From Fischerella sp. (GTDB taxonomy: Bacteria > Cyanobacteriota > Cyanobacteriia > Cyanobacteriales > Nostocaceae), in NCBI GenBank assembly GCA_026419705.1, contig JANZYY010000354.1:1-5790 (forward strand): a stretch of 5,790 bases of DNA. Direction: 5' to 3'. The notes beneath the pieces are model-generated. The model was not told where the DNA came from, did no database searches, and saw only the letters and a program-made list of their open reading frames with translations. The position numbers and the translations under genes were made by a program. Positions 4,530-5,790 of this stretch are shown piece after piece; position 1 is the stretch's first letter, and every line of letters begins with the position of its first letter.

Positions 4530-5790
4530 TCCGCTCGACTCTATTCTTGCTGACCTATCGGTGCAAGAAGATTTAGAAGAAGAGACATCGCCTTCTGTGT
4601 CTCTTCCATCCCGGTTTCAAGGTCGCAGACGTAAAGCTGCTCTAGTTTTGACAATGGTCTGGAGTGGTACGCTCGCCCTACATTTGGTTTCTTGGGGTTA
4701 TTTGTTTGTACTAGGACTAACCAGTATTATTGGGTTTCACTTCCTAATGCTGGTGTTTGCTAAACCCCGCCGCACCCATGAACAAATGCAGGGTGACTTT
4801 CCCCATGTCTCCGTGTTGGTGGCTGCTAAAAACGAGGAAGCAGTCATTGGCAAACTTGTTAAAAACCTTTGCAACCTAGAGTATCCAGAAGAAAAATATG
4901 ATGTCTGGATAATTGACGATAACAGCAGTGACAGAACACCGCAGTTGTTAGCAGAACTGAGCCAAGAATATGAGCAACTCAAAGTTCTGTACCGCTCACC
5001 AGGAGCTGGTGGCGGAAAGTCTGGAGCATTAAATCAAGTTCTGCCACTCACAAAAGGAGAAATTTTGGCGGTGTTTGATGCAGATGCCCAAGTGTCACCA
5101 GACATACTGTTACGAGTCATACCCCTGTTTGCACGCCAAAAAGTAGGGGCGGTGCAAGTGCGAAAAGCGATCGCCAACGCTAAAGAAAATTTTTGGACAA
5201 AGGGCCAGATGGCAGAAATGGCAGTCGATGCCTTTATCCAACAGGGACGGATTGCTGTCGGTGGAATTGGCGAACTGCGCGGTAACGGTCAATTTGTGCG
5301 ACGACAAGCAATATTGAGTTGCGGCGGATGGAATGAAGAAACTATCACTGACGATTTGGATCTGACATTCCGCTTACACTTAGATAGCTGGGATATAGAC
5401 TGTGTATTCTTTCCAGCAGTGGAGGAAGAAGGTGTCACAAGTGCGATCGCGCTTTGGCATCAGCGCAACCGTTGGGCAGAAGGTGGATATCAGCGGTATT
5501 TAGATTATTGGGATCTGATTCTCAAAAATCGCATGGGAGCGCGCAAAACCTGGGATCTGCTAGTTTTCATGTTGATTCAGTACATCTTGCCGACAGCAGC
5601 AGTACCAGATTTATTAATGGCGATCGCCCGACATCGTCCGCCGGTCTTAGGTCCAATGACTGGTTTGACCGTGACCATGTCAATGGCGGGAATGTTCGCT
5701 GGTTTGGCACGGATTAGAAAACAAAAAGGACTTAATCTTTCTAATTATCTTGTTCTCCTGCTGCAAACCTTGCGTGGCACCGTGTATATG
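4483..5790 (+). CDS. mgdA: Beta-monoglucosyldiacylglycerol synthase (GT2), C-terminus beyond the window
   Basis: 436 codons from the ATG at 4483 (MPANFWPENDSYKELDPLDS), open to the right edge. Frame stops at 4450, 4468 and 4477 lie just upstream. Family members are about 470-480 aa as I recall, so some 35-45 residues are missing. The acidic N-terminus (about 1-46) is followed by two TM helices (52-69, 72-93). Then comes a GT2 catalytic domain with 'IIDDNSSD' (Asp145/146, UDP binding), the metal-binding DAD (199-201), TDDLD with likely catalytic base Asp291, and QRNRW (327-331), the QxxRW motif shared with processive beta-glycosyltransferases. Further hydrophobic helices lie at about 357-380, 387-408 and from 420 on. 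The enzyme transfers glucose from UDP-glucose to diacylglycerol at the membrane, giving the precursor that is epimerised to monogalactosyldiacylglycerol, the main thylakoid lipid. 'GELRGNGQFVRR' and 'WHQRNRWAEGGYQRYLDYW' match my memory of cyanobacterial MgdA. No Shine-Dalgarno is evident; the overlap suggests coupling to the radical SAM gene. Confidence 0.82.
   Translation, partial: MPANFWPENDSYKELDPLDSILADLSVQEDLEEETSPSVSLPSRFQGRRRKAALVLTMVWSGTLALHLVSWGYLFVLGLTSIIGFHFLMLVFAKPRRTHEQMQGDFPHVSVLVAAKNEEAVIGKLVKNLCNLEYPEEKYDVWIIDDNSSDRTPQLLAELSQEYEQLKVLYRSPGAGGGKSGALNQVLPLTKGEILAVFDADAQVSPDILLRVIPLFARQKVGAVQVRKAIANAKENFWTKGQMAEMAVDAFIQQGRIAVGGIGELRGNGQFVRRQAILSCGGWNEETITDDLDLTFRLHLDSWDIDCVFFPAVEEEGVTSAIALWHQRNRWAEGGYQRYLDYWDLILKNRMGARKTWDLLVFMLIQYILPTAAVPDLLMAIARHRPPVLGPMTGLTVTMSMAGMFAGLARIRKQKGLNLSNYLVLLLQTLRGTVYM

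Noticed and set aside
4737..5307. Minus-strand reading frames inside mgdA
   Set aside because: They are shadows of a gene whose plus frame carries the full set of GT2 motifs.
5454..5717. Plus-strand 87-codon frame within mgdA
   Set aside because: Another frame of the QRNRW and C-terminal membrane region; no domain and no ribosome site.
3555..5790. Cellulose or exopolysaccharide synthase locus
   Set aside because: The QxxRW motif alone would allow it, but the N-terminus, the 'GELRGNGQFVRR' stretch and the inferred size fit the lipid glucosyltransferase MgdA better, and no PilZ or other polysaccharide genes are present.

Overview
The window looks like one end of a shotgun contig from a cyanobacterium, most likely a filamentous (Nostocales-type) one. 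Three things point there. The HIP1 octamer GCGATCGC occurs five times in 5.8 kb (1749, 1857, 5167, 5443, 5620). There are short dispersed palindromes and heptamer repeats of the kind common in filamentous cyanobacteria. The protein families (EbsA, the P-loop/DRTGG 'phosphotransacetylase-like' protein, the MgdA glucosyltransferase) are typical of cyanobacteria. Bases 1-28 are not genomic: they match the Illumina Nextera transposase adapter, so the biology begins at base 29.

Layout. (a) 29-1229: a truncated PadR-type regulator on the minus strand diverges from a two-gene plus-strand operon encoding a small two-TM membrane protein and a DUF3291 / dimeric alpha-beta barrel-like protein. The 131-bp divergent spacer carries repeated and inverted AT-rich motifs that could be PadR operators. 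(b) 1230-1457: a convergent spacer with two back-to-back hairpins and a strong GC-rich palindrome. (c) 1458-3267, minus strand: an EbsA-like type IV pilus protein, then 340 bp downstream a P-loop/DRTGG protein that resembles the N-terminal half of long phosphotransacetylases but lacks the catalytic domain. The spacer between them is non-coding and rich in small palindromes. (d) 3268-3554: a divergent promoter region with three TAGTAC-type repeats exactly 11 bp apart in front of ebsA. (e) 3555-5790, plus strand: a radical SAM protein with five extra C-terminal cysteines, whose end overlaps by 47 bp the start of a beta-monoglucosyldiacylglycerol synthase (MgdA). MgdA makes the precursor of the thylakoid galactolipids. 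Its reading frame runs off the right edge.

How the genes may work together. The PadR block looks like a self-contained regulated unit. The radical SAM/mgdA overlap implies translational coupling, so the radical SAM enzyme may act in glycolipid or envelope metabolism; this is inference from context only. The ebsA and P-loop/DRTGG genes share orientation but are far enough apart that co-transcription is uncertain. I see no CRISPR array, tRNA, rRNA, transposase or phage gene. Nothing here is clearly a new defence or mobile system; the least understood item is the radical SAM enzyme.
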